From positions 1 to 64,000 of the forward strand of contig CALGDE010000101.1 in NCBI GenBank assembly GCA_937883785.1: a DNA stretch of 64,000 bases, in the 5' to 3' direction. The notes below the pieces were generated by a model. The model made no database searches. It was not told where the DNA came from and saw only the letters and a list, made by a program, of their open reading frames with translations. Of the stretch, positions 54,066 to 62,596 are shown piece by piece; position 1 is the first letter of the stretch, and every line of letters starts with the position of its first letter. Made by a program: the position numbers and the translations under genes. The stretch comes from an uncultured cyanobacterium (GTDB lineage Bacteria; Cyanobacteriota; Cyanobacteriia; CACIAM-69d).

Positions 54066-55691
54066 ATGACCACTGCTGCGACGTTAAATTCCGGTGCGTT
54101 GACAACTGAGGTGGAGCGGCGGCGCAATTTTGCGATCGTGTCTCACCCTGATGCCGGTAAGACCACCTTGACGGAGAAGTTGCTGCTGTATGGGGGCGCG
54201 ATTCATGAGGCGGGGGCTGTGAAGGCGCGGCGATCGCAGAAGCAGGCGATTTCCGATTGGATGGCGATGGAGCAACAGCGGGGAATTTCGATTACCTCGA
54301 CGGTGTTGCAGTTTCTCTACAAGGACTATCAAGTTAATTTGCTGGATACGCCGGGTCACGCGGATTTCAGTGAAGATACCTATCGCACGTTGTCTGCCGT
54401 GGATAATGCGGTGATGTTGATTGATGCGGCAAAGGGGTTGGAGCCGCGGACTCGTAAATTATTTGAAGTGTGTCGGCGGCGGCGATTGCCGATTTTTACG
54501 TTTGCCAACAAGATGGACCGCCCTACCAAAGAACCTCTGGAACTGCTGGATGAGATTGAGCAGGAGCTGGGGATGGATACCTATGCGGTGAATTGGCCCA
54601 TTGGACAGGGCGATCGCTTTACGGGGGTGTTTGATCGGCTGGAGCGTAAGGTTCACTTATTTGAGCGCAGTACCCACGGGCGGAAGGCGGCGGAAGAAAC
54701 GATTTTTGAGCTGGATGATTCTCGATTGGAGGAGTTGATTGACTCGGAGTTGTACGAACAATTTCGGGAAGAGCTGGAGATTTTGGATGAGCTGGGGGGC
54801 GAGCTGGATGCGGAGATGGTACACGCCGGGGAATTGACGCCGATTTATTTCGGTAGCGCCATGACCAATTTTGGGGTGCAGCTTTTCCTAAATTCGTTTT
54901 TGGATTATGCCCTTAAGCCTGGTCCTCGCAGCAGCGATAAAGGGGAGATTGCGCCGACGCGTCCGGAGTTTTCTGGGTTTGTGTTTAAGTTGCAGGCGAA
55001 TATGGACCCAAAGCATCGCGATCGCGTGGCGTTTGTGAGGGTGTGTTCCGGCAAGTTTGAGAAGGATATGACCGTTAGCCATGCGCGCACCGGAAAAAAT
55101 GTGCGGCTGGCGCGTCCCCAAAAGCTGTTTGCCCAGGGGCGGGAGTCGGTGGATGAGGCGTATCCCGGCGATGTGATTGGTTTGAATAATCCGGGGATGT
55201 TTGCGATCGGCGACACGATTTATGTGGGCAAAAAGCTGGAGTACGATGGCATTCCTTGCTTTACGCCGGAGCTGTTTGCCTATTTGCGCAATCCCAATCC
55301 GTCTAAGTTTAAGCAGTTCCATAAGGGTGTGACGGAGCTGCGGGAAGAGGGGGCGGTGCAGATTATGAGTTCGGCGGATGAGGCGAAGCGGGATCCGGTG
55401 TTGGCGGCGGTGGGACAGCTACAGTTTGAGGTGGTGCAGCATCGGATGGCGAACGAGTATGGAGTGGAAACGCGTCTGGAAATGTTGCCCTACAGCACGG
55501 CTCGCTGGGTATTGGGAGGCTGGGATGCCCTTGATGGGGCGGGCAAGATTTTTAACACCATGACCGTCAAAGATTATTGGGATCGTCCGGTGTTGCTATT
55601 TAAAAATTCTTGGAATTGTGACCAGGCAGCCGGTGACCATCCTGAGCTGAACTTGAGTGCGATCGCGCCTTTAGGCTCTTTCTCTAACTAG
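54066..55691 (+). CDS. prfC: Peptide chain release factor 3
   Basis: 541-residue translational GTPase that recycles RF1/RF2 from the ribosome. GTP motifs: G1 [15 protein letters not shown]3 [15 protein letters not shown]4 [15 protein letters not shown] long domain II/III follows with the C-terminal [16 protein letters not shown] 54066 is preferred over the TTG at 54045. Divergent from the haloperoxidase across about 375 bases of spacer. Confidence 0.96.
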   Translation: MTTAATLNSGALTTEVERRRNFAIVSHPDAGKTTLTEKLLLYGGAIHEAGAVKARRSQKQAISDWMAMEQQRGISITSTVLQFLYKDYQVNLLDTPGHADFSEDTYRTLSAVDNAVMLIDAAKGLEPRTRKLFEVCRRRRLPIFTFANKMDRPTKEPLELLDEIEQELGMDTYAVNWPIGQGDRFTGVFDRLERKVHLFERSTHGRKAAEETIFELDDSRLEELIDSELYEQFREELEILDELGGELDAEMVHAGELTPIYFGSAMTNFGVQLFLNSFLDYALKPGPRSSDKGEIAPTRPEFSGFVFKLQANMDPKHRDRVAFVRVCSGKFEKDMTVSHARTGKNVRLARPQKLFAQGRESVDEAYPGDVIGLNNPGMFAIGDTIYVGKKLEYDGIPCFTPELFAYLRNPNPSKFKQFHKGVTELREEGAVQIMSSADEAKRDPVLAAVGQLQFEVVQHRMANEYGVETRLEMLPYSTARWVLGGWDALDGAGKIFNTMTVKDYWDRPVLLFKNSWNCDQAAGDHPELNLSAIAPLGSFSN

Positions 55692-55837
55692 CAAGACATA
55701 TGGTTTGTAAATCCTGATCTAAAGAGATGATTTTATAAATTTCAAAAACTATCATATGGAGAAATGCTATTCGTAGGCTGTTCCATTCAAATGATACAAA
55801 TCAGGTTTCTGTACTTTAATCTATTGAGGAAGCTCAG

Positions 55838-56158
55838 ATGAGGCTGTACGTAGTTAACCCAAAGGATGGCAGCAAGTCTTACCTTCAACACACAGCGAAA
55901 AATCGTGCAGAGCTAAGGAAAGCTATCGGAGGGAAGCATTTCAAATTAGCAGACAACACGTATTCTGTTGAGGTTGTTAGGGCAGAAACGAGCAGCAATG
56001 ATATCAGCGTCAGCGCAGCTATTGGAAGTGCTGTTGGAGGATTGATTCTAGGTCCAGTGGGATACGCAAGCGGAGCATTAGCAGGGCTCATCTTAGCTCG
56101 CAGAAATTTGAGAGGAGAAAAGAAGGAAGTTGAGGGGTTCAATAGGAGCTCAGTATGA
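55838..56158 (+). CDS. Small protein with glycine-zipper membrane segment, unknown
   Basis: 106 residues. The first half is soluble and strand-rich (MRLYVVNPKDGSKSYLQHTA; LADNTYSVEVVRAET). The second half contains a glycine-zipper hydrophobic stretch (AAIGSAVGGLILGPVGYASG, then ALAGLILARR), a pattern seen in proteins that assemble in membranes. The basic tail ends GEKKEVEGFNRSSV. I do not recognise a family. It overlaps the next gene by four bases (ATGA), so the two form one translationally coupled cassette. AT-rich and free of HIP1. Confidence 0.6.
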   Translation: MRLYVVNPKDGSKSYLQHTAKNRAELRKAIGGKHFKLADNTYSVEVVRAETSSNDISVSAAIGSAVGGLILGPVGYASGALAGLILARRNLRGEKKEVEGFNRSSV

Positions 56159-56694
56159 ATGCGAAAAAACGTTTGAATCCTCGCAGAGCCTTAATACTTG
56201 CGGCAGCATCAATTCTCTCCGTTTTACTGTTCGCGTTCGGTGAAAATATGAAATTGGCAACAGGGTTGTTACTCTCTTCATCGTGGTCCAGAACGGGAAT
56301 TTGCATATACTGCACTCTTGCAGTGGTATTCAATGGGATCTACACAGAGAAAGCGCCGAATAAGAGTGGGCTACTATTTAGGCATTTCAATGAATACGCT
56401 GACATACTTTTTGGGGCAGGGACTTTTGTCTTCGCAGGAACAACGTCTCTTTCTTTGATGAAAGGACTTTATTTTCAATTCTTTTATGAAAAAACTCACT
56501 TTACTCAGTTTGATAATTTTGACCTTGTCTCAATACTTCTCATATCTTCTTTTTTGCTGTACTACTGTTTATATAATTCAACGATGATGATAATCAATAC
56601 TTTGTATTTCGTTGATGCAGAAGAGGCCCATCCTATTTCTGTTGATACAGAGGCAGCAGGTGACGGATTCGATGTAGATGAGTTGCCAGAGTAG
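56155..56694 (+). CDS. Multi-span membrane protein, unknown
   Basis: 179 residues with about four hydrophobic helices (RALILAAASILSVLLFAF; ICIYCTLAVVFNGIY; ILFGAGTFVFAGTTSLSL; LVSILLISSFLLYYCLY) and an acidic C-terminus (EEAHPISVDTEAAGDGFDVDELPE). No family recognised. It is the second gene of a coupled pair with 55838-56158. The partners could be a membrane-acting module, but nothing visible assigns a role. Confidence 0.6.
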   Translation: MNAKKRLNPRRALILAAASILSVLLFAFGENMKLATGLLLSSSWSRTGICIYCTLAVVFNGIYTEKAPNKSGLLFRHFNEYADILFGAGTFVFAGTTSLSLMKGLYFQFFYEKTHFTQFDNFDLVSILLISSFLLYYCLYNSTMMIINTLYFVDAEEAHPISVDTEAAGDGFDVDELPE

Positions 56695-56915
56695 TTAAGT
56701 GCAAAGTCTTGGCTATATTGAGAGTAATTCACTGACCTCCCGTGCACAGCAACCATCCCAATCTAAATTTGATCGATGGCAAAAGATTTGGAACATTAGC
56801 TCCAAAATCGTAAAAATTCGATAATTGGAGCTGATCTTATCGAAGTGAGGGCTTCACGGGGGTTGTAAGCACTTTGGCATAAGTAAAGCAAATTCAGTAT
56901 TAGCCAGATGATCGC

Positions 56916-57221
56916 CTAACCCACAGCCCTAACCGGCATAACAATATCTTCGACTGCAACTCCCCCTGCAATCAAAACTTCAGTTAGGCTTTCCTCAAAA
57001 TTATCTTCCTCAATAAAAACCCGCTGCTCAACTAAGCAAGCATGAAATAACACCGCATTCATCCAGCGTTTTTTATCCCAACCAGTAGCAAGCACAAGGA
57101 AGTGTCCCGCCTCTATATCGCAGATGGGATAGAGCTTAATCGCCTGTATGCGGGGTTGATCTGCTACTGCGTCTTGCACAGTTTTCTTGAGGATTTCTGC
57201 GTAACTCAGGGGTCGATCCAT
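56916..57221 (-). CDS. xisI: XisI family protein
   Basis: 101 residues matching the XisI pattern: SYAEILKKTVQDAVADQPR at the start, CDIEAGHFLVLATGWDKKRW in the middle and VAVEDIVMPVRAV at the end. XisI and XisH were named as excision-controlling factors of the Nostoc fdxN element, yet pairs occur widely in cyanobacteria without such an element and their activity is unsettled. The ATG overlaps the 3' end of the truncated xisH by 16 bases, as in intact pairs. Confidence 0.85.
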   Translation of the reverse strand: MDRPLSYAEILKKTVQDAVADQPRIQAIKLYPICDIEAGHFLVLATGWDKKRWMNAVLFHACLVEQRVFIEEDNFEESLTEVLIAGGVAVEDIVMPVRAVG

Positions 57222-57352
57222 TGCAGAATAATCTCCTGGTTGGGGTCGAAGACTAACAAGTTAATTTTATTGCGCTGCACAGCCAACTGAAAGATTGGTT
57301 TCTGAAAGTGTTTGATGTAAATGTCTCGGCTGATAGCTAGAAATAGCGATCT
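57206..57352 (-). pseudogene. xisH: xisH remnant, C-terminal third only
   Basis: Reading the minus strand upstream of xisI gives RSLFLAISRDIYIKHFQKP, then AVQRNKINLLVFDPNQEIIL and QWIDP before TGA at 57206. This matches the C-terminus of XisH proteins. An in-frame TAG lies just upstream of RSLF and no start codon is available, so about 90 N-terminal residues, which hold the nuclease-like core of XisH, are missing. The break lies beside the AbrB-type gene at 57413. Confidence 0.8.
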
Positions 57353-57412
57353 CTAATCGAGCTTTGACTTTATTAGAATGATTGCAGTGAGCTACATTTC
57401 ACCATCCCAGCT

Positions 57413-57658
57413 ATGCTGACTACCACGGTAACTGACAACGGACAAATCACATTACCCGCAGAGATTCGAGAGCATCTCAAGCTGGTAAGTGGCAGTCGCA
57501 TCGAATTTGTTATTAGCGAGGACGGGCAAGTCAAGATTTGTCCACTTGATGTAGCGGTTGAAACCCTCTCCGGCATCCTGCATCGTCCCGGTATGCAACG
57601 GGCTTCTCTTGAGGATATGGAAATGGCTATTTCTGAAGGTGCTAGTGATTGGACTTAA
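57413..57658 (+). CDS. AbrB/MazE-type antitoxin, apparently orphan
   Basis: 81 residues. The N-terminal SpoVT-AbrB DNA-binding fold reads TVTDNGQITLPAEIREHLKL and RIEFVISEDGQVKICPL; the C-terminal 30 residues (LSGILHRPGMQRASLEDMEMAI) look like a toxin-binding tail. Such proteins usually precede a PIN toxin gene, but the next 250 bases contain none. It may act alone, regulate a distant toxin, or be a remnant. Confidence 0.82.
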   Translation: MLTTTVTDNGQITLPAEIREHLKLVSGSRIEFVISEDGQVKICPLDVAVETLSGILHRPGMQRASLEDMEMAISEGASDWT

Positions 57659-57733
57659 TGTAAAAAGATCAAAAATGGACCGGACTTTGAATGTTTGGAG
57701 TAGGGACGCTTTCCAGATTTTTGATGGGTGATG

Positions 57734-57784
57734 GAGTGGCGATCGCCCCCCATTTTGAAATGAACTAACGGGCGATCGCCACTC
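57734..57784. repeat. Perfect inverted repeat built on two HIP1 sites
   Basis: gagtggcgatcgcc (57734-57747) and ggcgatcgccactc (57771-57784) are exact inverted copies with a 23-base loop; each arm contains a GCGATCGC octamer. It may fold as a terminator-like hairpin between the AbrB gene and the lactate permease, though no U-tract follows. Confidence 0.85.
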
Positions 57785-57907
57785 TAAAATGTCCTGATAG
57801 CTACAAAATTCTGATTTGTGTAAACCCTGAACCCAAGGAAGCAGTTAGCGCGCTACTACTGAAGAAGGGTTCTATCTGCTTGTGCCTTGCACAAACATCA
57901 AATCATT

Positions 57908-59587
57908 ATGTTGCTGCTCTATTCCCTCGTTGCAACGTTGCCAATCCTGTCGGTGTTTTTGCTGTTGGTGGTAATGCGACGCCCGGCGGGACAGGTGATG
58001 CCCATCGCTTATCTCATTACTGTGGCGATCGCCCTAATTGCCTGGCGAATGCCCATTATCGAGATTGCGGCATCTAGTATTCAGGGGCTATTTGCCACCT
58101 TTGAAATTCTCTACATTGTGTTTGGGGCGGCGCTACTGCTCAACACGCTTAAGTTATCGGGAGCGATTACAACCATTCGCCAAAGTTTATTGGGAGTATC
58201 GCGCGATCGCCGCATTCAGGTCATCATTATTGCCTGGTTATTTGGCAGCTTTATTGAAGGCGCTTCGGGGTTTGGCACACCGGCAGTGATTACCGTGCCA
58301 TTGCTAGTGGCAGTGGGGTTTCCAGCGATGGCTGCGGTTATGGCTGCTCTGATTATTCAAAGTACTCCGTCTACCTTTGGCGCTGTGGGTACGCCATTGA
58401 TAATTGGCATTAACAACGGGCTAGAAGGAGACTTAGCCGTTCAGCAAAGTCTAAGTGAACTAGGTCTAACTCAATCCGAATACCTACAGGTGGTGGGGCA
58501 GTGGGCTAGCCTATTTCACGGCATTATCGGTACGTTTTTGCCATTGATATTAATCATGGTGATTACCAAAGGGTTTGGCGATCGCAAATCCTTCCGTGAT
58601 GGTCTTGCTCTGTGGCCGTTTGCCCTGTTCTCGGGACTAGCATTGACCGTCCCCTACGTATTGATTGCCTGGCTTCTGGGTCCTGAATTTCCCACTTTAA
58701 TCGGTGGACTGGTAGGGTTGGCGATCGTGGTAACTGCAGCTCGAAAGGGCTGGTTCACACCGAAAACCTACTGGGATTTTCCCCCTTCCGAACAATGGCC
58801 AGAAAGCTGGCGAGGACAGGCGGACATTGCCCCACCAAACCTCTCCACTTATCAATCAATGACAGCCTTTAAAGCATGGTTGCCCTATGCCTTGCTAGGG
58901 TTTCTGCTAATGCTGTCTCGGCTAACGGCATTGCCTATTCGAGGTTGGCTCCAGTCCGTCACCTTGACCTGGAGCAATATTTTGGGCACGGACGCCAACG
59001 CTGCCATTCAGCCTCTTTATCTGCCTCCTACGATTTTTATTGTGGTGGTAATTCTGACTGTCTTTATTCACAGGATGCCCCTGAAGTTGCTGGGAGCCGC
59101 AACGGCTCAAACTTTGCCCGTGCTGAAAAATACAGCGTTGGCGTTGGGGGCTGCGATTTTAATGGCGCGATGCTTTATCAACACTGGCGTAAACGCTGCC
59201 GGGCTAGACAGTATGCCCCTGACGTTGGCCGACGGTATGGCGACCCTTGCCGGGCAAACTTGGCCGATCTTTGCGCCATTAGTCGGTCTGGTGGGTTCTT
59301 TTGTGGCAGGCAGCGTAACGGTGAGCAACCTCATGTTTTCGCTGTTTCAATTTGGAGTGGCTGTGAAGATAGGAGTCTCAACGGCAGCTATTTTAGGATT
59401 GCAATGTGTGGGCGCATCGGCGGGCAATATCGTCTGTGTATCCAACGTTGTGGCGGCGGAATCTACAGTGGGATTGGTGGGGCGTGAAGGCTTATTGATT
59501 CGTCGGGTTTTGTTGCCAACACTGTATTACGTGGGCTTTGCTGGAGTGTTGGGTAGCGTGGCGATTTATTGGCTAACAATGCTCTAA
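57908..59587 (+). CDS. lldP: L-lactate permease family transporter
   Basis: 560 residues and about 13 hydrophobic helices. The segment SFIEGASGFGTPAVITVPLL and TPSTFGAVGTPLIIG are the repeated family signatures of LldP/LctP proton-coupled lactate and glycolate carriers. In cyanobacteria glycolate import or export is a plausible alternative to lactate, so the substrate is open. ATG 57908 is preferred over TTG 57887. The next gene follows by 31 bases. Confidence 0.9.
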   Translation: MLLLYSLVATLPILSVFLLLVVMRRPAGQVMPIAYLITVAIALIAWRMPIIEIAASSIQGLFATFEILYIVFGAALLLNTLKLSGAITTIRQSLLGVSRDRRIQVIIIAWLFGSFIEGASGFGTPAVITVPLLVAVGFPAMAAVMAALIIQSTPSTFGAVGTPLIIGINNGLEGDLAVQQSLSELGLTQSEYLQVVGQWASLFHGIIGTFLPLILIMVITKGFGDRKSFRDGLALWPFALFSGLALTVPYVLIAWLLGPEFPTLIGGLVGLAIVVTAARKGWFTPKTYWDFPPSEQWPESWRGQADIAPPNLSTYQSMTAFKAWLPYALLGFLLMLSRLTALPIRGWLQSVTLTWSNILGTDANAAIQPLYLPPTIFIVVVILTVFIHRMPLKLLGAATAQTLPVLKNTALALGAAILMARCFINTGVNAAGLDSMPLTLADGMATLAGQTWPIFAPLVGLVGSFVAGSVTVSNLMFSLFQFGVAVKIGVSTAAILGLQCVGASAGNIVCVSNVVAAESTVGLVGREGLLIRRVLLPTLYYVGFAGVLGSVAIYWLTML

Positions 59588-59618
59588 GACTTTATGGGCG
59601 ATCGCCACCGACTGCGAT

Positions 59619-60368
59619 ATGAGAAAACTCGATACAACTCTTCCTCAGCCCGGCTTATGTTCGTTTCAGCAGTTGCCCGATCCTTACCGATTCGCATTTC
59701 AGCAAGGTTATGCCCATCATCTGCCGGGGCAGTTTTTGCCGGCTGAAGTGGATTGGTTTTCCCAGATTTTTATGCTGCCGTTTTGGCTAATCTATGCGCT
59801 GCCCCCGTTGATCATGTTGCCAGCCCTTTTAAGCGAAGTGGTTTTGCAATCTGAAGGTTACACTCGCTTTTTGCAAGCCATCAGTCAGCAAAGTCTTGGG
59901 GAAAACGCGTTGACGCTGGGCTTGTTTGTGTTGTGCGGCGGGCTGCTGATTTACTCAGCCTGGTTTGCATGGGATGGAGGCTCATCTTTTGTTAGAACTT
60001 GGCAGGCACACCGGCTCCAGAAATGCGGCGACCATGGCTTTGGTTTGGTTTTGCTGGAAAGGGGGATTATTGCACGGTTAATTGACAATATCGACGGACG
60101 CAATTGCATCTGGTTACCGCGAGAGGCGATCGCCGATATTCTTTGGCATCGAGGGCGCGAAGAAGGAGCCAAACACTCCCGCTGGGTTTATCGCACTCAA
60201 CTGTGCTACATCACAGAACATCGAGGGAAACCGCAGAAACGCTGGATCAAGTTGAAAGGTTCCATGGTGAAAACGGGTATTCCCATCGAAAATTCTTCCG
60301 TAAGGGATTCGAGGGGCGATCGCTGCCTGTTTGAGCAGCTTGATCACTGGTGGAGAAATTCGGCTTAA
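59619..60368 (+). CDS. Membrane protein of unknown function
   Basis: 249 residues: a short soluble N-terminus (SFQQLPDPYRFAFQQGYAHHL), two membrane helices (FWLIYALPPLIMLPALL and LTLGLFVLCGGLLIYSAWF), then a cytosolic domain of about 125 residues rich in strands (GFGLVLLERGIIARLIDN; HSRWVYRTQLCYITEH). The domain resembles the two-helix plus PH-like layout of bacterial YcxB-type proteins, but this is a guess. Probable operon partner of the lactate permease. Confidence 0.65.
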   Translation: MRKLDTTLPQPGLCSFQQLPDPYRFAFQQGYAHHLPGQFLPAEVDWFSQIFMLPFWLIYALPPLIMLPALLSEVVLQSEGYTRFLQAISQQSLGENALTLGLFVLCGGLLIYSAWFAWDGGSSFVRTWQAHRLQKCGDHGFGLVLLERGIIARLIDNIDGRNCIWLPREAIADILWHRGREEGAKHSRWVYRTQLCYITEHRGKPQKRWIKLKGSMVKTGIPIENSSVRDSRGDRCLFEQLDHWWRNSA

Positions 60369-60682
60369 GCATTTTGCACAGATTTTCGGCAGATTTCTGG
60401 GGTGATCGCTCTCCAGTTTTCACCACTTCCAAATACGCAGGTTGAGCGCCTTTCGATGCCCGTCAAGCACGGGGCAAATGCTTAGCTGCACTGGGCAGCG
60501 ATCGCCAAGAAATTGATCTTTATTCCTTAACTGATCGCAAAACAACTTAATTTAAATACTATTTTTTAAACTTAAATACTTAAGTTGTACGAGCTTTGTG
60601 TAGTTAAGTTTGCATCAACAATGCTGTAGCTAAATGAATAAGTAGAATTGCCTCAATGGTCAAAGTTTACTTAGGGAGAAGC
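60369..60682. promoter_or_regulatory. Upstream region of petE with inverted repeat
   Basis: 314 bases before plastocyanin. aacttaa (60569-60575) pairs with ttaagtt (60580-60586) around a four-base centre. petE is often under copper-dependent repression by a BlaI/CopY-like regulator (PetR), which binds dyad sites; whether this dyad is that site is unproven. The region is AT-rich. Confidence 0.45.
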
Positions 60683-61078
60683 ATGAAAATCATCAATATC
60701 TGTAAAGATAAGTTTACGAAAATCGCCCGAATGTTGGGCTGCGTAGCTTTAGTATTGGCTTCTATTGCTAGTTTTCAGTCACCCGCCTCAGCCGCGACAG
60801 TTAGTGTTGATGCCAATAGTGTGACTTTTGATCCGGAACAGGTGGAAGTTCAGCCTGGAGATAGTATCCACTTTGAAATTAAAAATTCCCCTCCCCATAA
60901 TGTGGTTTTCGGTTCGAGAGGCCCCAGCGACCTAACAGAAATTAGCCACAGTGAAATGGTGATGAACGGCGGTTTTGATATCACTATTCCTGAAGATACA
61001 AAGCCGGGCACCTATCAGTACTGGTGCTCACCACACCGGGGCGCAGGCATGATTGGCGAAGTTGTTGTTAAAGGTTAA
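60683..61078 (+). CDS. petE: Plastocyanin
   Basis: 131-residue precursor of the lumenal copper protein that carries electrons from cytochrome f to photosystem I. The signal peptide is basic then hydrophobic (VALVLASIASFQSPASA, cut before ATVSV). Type 1 copper ligands are His72 (PPHN), Cys115, His118 and Met123 (YQYWCSPHRGAGM). The mature protein is about 93 to 98 residues, typical. The ATG at 60683 (MKIINI) is preferred over the frame start at 60656. A perfect terminator follows. Confidence 0.96.
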   Translation: MKIINICKDKFTKIARMLGCVALVLASIASFQSPASAATVSVDANSVTFDPEQVEVQPGDSIHFEIKNSPPHNVVFGSRGPSDLTEISHSEMVMNGGFDITIPEDTKPGTYQYWCSPHRGAGMIGEVVVKG

Positions 61079-61140
61079 TGTGCGCCAATGTTTGGGCAAA
61101 TGTGTGAGCAATTAGTGTCCAAAAGCTTTCTGTAAGCGAG

Positions 61141-61185
61141 ACAACGCGCCTTCCCAATAGAAATGGGCAAGGCGCGTTGTTTGTT
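61141..61185 (+). terminator. Terminator after petE
   Basis: acaacgcgcctt (61141-61152) pairs exactly with aaggcgcgttgt (61169-61180), with partial further pairing at the loop and tail ttgtt. It is the expected end of the petE transcript. Confidence 0.85.
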
Positions 61186-61321
61186 AGCCATGCAATATTG
61201 AATCTATAACCATAAAGTGCTCCTCGCAGTTTTGGCTTTGCCAGCCCTTCGCGAATGATGCCCCTCAGCGATCGCTAACTGTTTTACCAATTCAAGGACC
61301 GACTATGTAGGGGCGATCGCC

Positions 61322-61659
61322 TTGAATAGAGCGACGATAACGGACAATAGCAGCAGTAGTGGTGCGTTTAGTCCTCGTGTGAGTGTGGAGCATCAACCCA
61401 TCGAGGAAATTTCCATTTACGGCAATTTGTTGGCGAACCTGGCATTCTTCAATATTTATAAGGAAAATGTGGCGATCGCCGATCCAGACAATCTTGGTTT
61501 TTCGATCAGCGGTGATGGTGCAACCGGTAATCGTTTGTTTAATGTGCCTGAAAATAACTGCAATATTTGGAGCAATTACGAAGTGCAGACGATTCCCTGA
61601 AGGGGCTAAGTTTTGGTTTGGATTTTAACTATGTAGATGAGTGCTTTATTGAGTTTTAA
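61322..61659 (+). pseudogene. TonB-dependent receptor remnant
   Basis: Reading from 61322 gives SGAFSPRVSVEHQPIEEISI, then FFNIYKENVAIADPDNLGFS and NRLFNVPENNCNIWSNYEV; after a frame change at about 61600 it continues GLSFGLDFNYVDECFIEF before TAA at 61657-61659. These phrases match the beta-barrel C-terminal half of cyanobacterial siderophore receptors (FhuA/IutA-like). Internal deletions and a frameshift are evident, and the plug and signal peptide are absent, so this is decayed. A 92-codon open frame survives within it. Confidence 0.78.
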
Positions 61660-61813
61660 TCGCGGTGAAGGTGCGTGAACTTTAGAGCTTGCCGTCAACT
61701 AGGGGCTGACATCGTTGCAATTTCTATTTGTGAATTGATTAATAACAGCTCCACCAGGTTTTCATTTAAGAACGTTGCAACAGTCCGAAGTAAAGCTCAA
61801 GGAGGGGCGACCT

Positions 61814-62107
61814 ATGGGCTTTGATTTATACTTCGACAAATTTCACCACACGGTGGAGCATCACCAGGAATGGGTGCTGGATCTGGCCACTGACCCGCAG
61901 CGCTTTCCAAAATTGTGCTGGTTGCGATCGCAATGGTATGACGACCCAAAGCTCCAACCATCGGAATGCAACGATCTTGTGCACGAATTAATCGAGCTGC
62001 AGCAACACACAGGCGATCGCAGTGGCAAGCACGCACTGGAAAAGCTAATGCTATTTTTCTCCCGAGCTTACCGTAGCGATACAACTGTGGAATGCTACAG
62101 CGATTAA
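61814..62107 (+). CDS. Small soluble protein, unknown
   Basis: 97 residues starting MGFDLYFDKFHHTVEHHQEWV, rich in His, Trp and Glu, with no membrane segment. The ATG at 61814 follows a textbook AAGGAGG at eight bases, which supports expression. Motif LCWLRSQWYDDP, then ALEKLMLFFSRAYRSD. I do not recognise the family. It stands between the receptor remnant and the Nfu-N gene. Confidence 0.65.
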   Translation: MGFDLYFDKFHHTVEHHQEWVLDLATDPQRFPKLCWLRSQWYDDPKLQPSECNDLVHELIELQQHTGDRSGKHALEKLMLFFSRAYRSDTTVECYSD

Positions 62108-62215
62108 AAGGGTTTGTCTTGCCGATAGAATTTGAGACGCTTGAGATTTAAGATCTGACACTATGGAAGCCTGAGATCAAGCTTGTTTGCCGTCGTCGCA
62201 CCCAGTCAAACCCTG

Positions 62216-62572
62216 ATGAAACTGCGCTCAATTGAGACCACCCCTAGCCCAAATTGCATGAAGCTCAATCTGGATGCCCCAGTGAGTGCCAAGGCGATTA
62301 CCCTCAACCAGACACGCGACAAAGCGGCAGATAGCGACTCCCCCGCAACACCAGCCTTTGCCCAAGAATTAATGGCGATCGCGGGAGTGAAATCCGTTTT
62401 TATTATGGGCGATTTTATTACCTTGACCCGCCGAGGCAACGTAGACTGGCAGCCGATTCTAACGGCAGCGGGCAACTTGATTGGTCTATCCGATGCCGCC
62501 GATCCAACCCTTGCCCAAAGCATTACTGCACCCGAGCCAAGCAAAGACCCTAAAACAGCAGCGCCGGCGTAA
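62216..62572 (+). CDS. Nfu/NifU N-terminal domain protein (N-terminal half of CvfC-like)
   Basis: 119 residues. RSIETTPSPNCMKLNLD and AIAGVKSVFIMGDFITLTR are typical of the Nfu N-terminal (scaffold) domain. Staphylococcal CvfC-type proteins carry this domain fused to HEAT repeats; the next gene encodes exactly the HEAT half and is in the same frame, separated by a TAA at 62570-62572 and four sense codons. The C-terminal tail here (SDAADPTLAQSITAPEPSKD) is linker-like. The ATG at 62216 is preferred over TTG 62183. Confidence 0.8.
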   Translation: MKLRSIETTPSPNCMKLNLDAPVSAKAITLNQTRDKAADSDSPATPAFAQELMAIAGVKSVFIMGDFITLTRRGNVDWQPILTAAGNLIGLSDAADPTLAQSITAPEPSKDPKTAAPA

Positions 62573-62596
62573 AATTTTGGGCAGGTGGAAGTGGCG

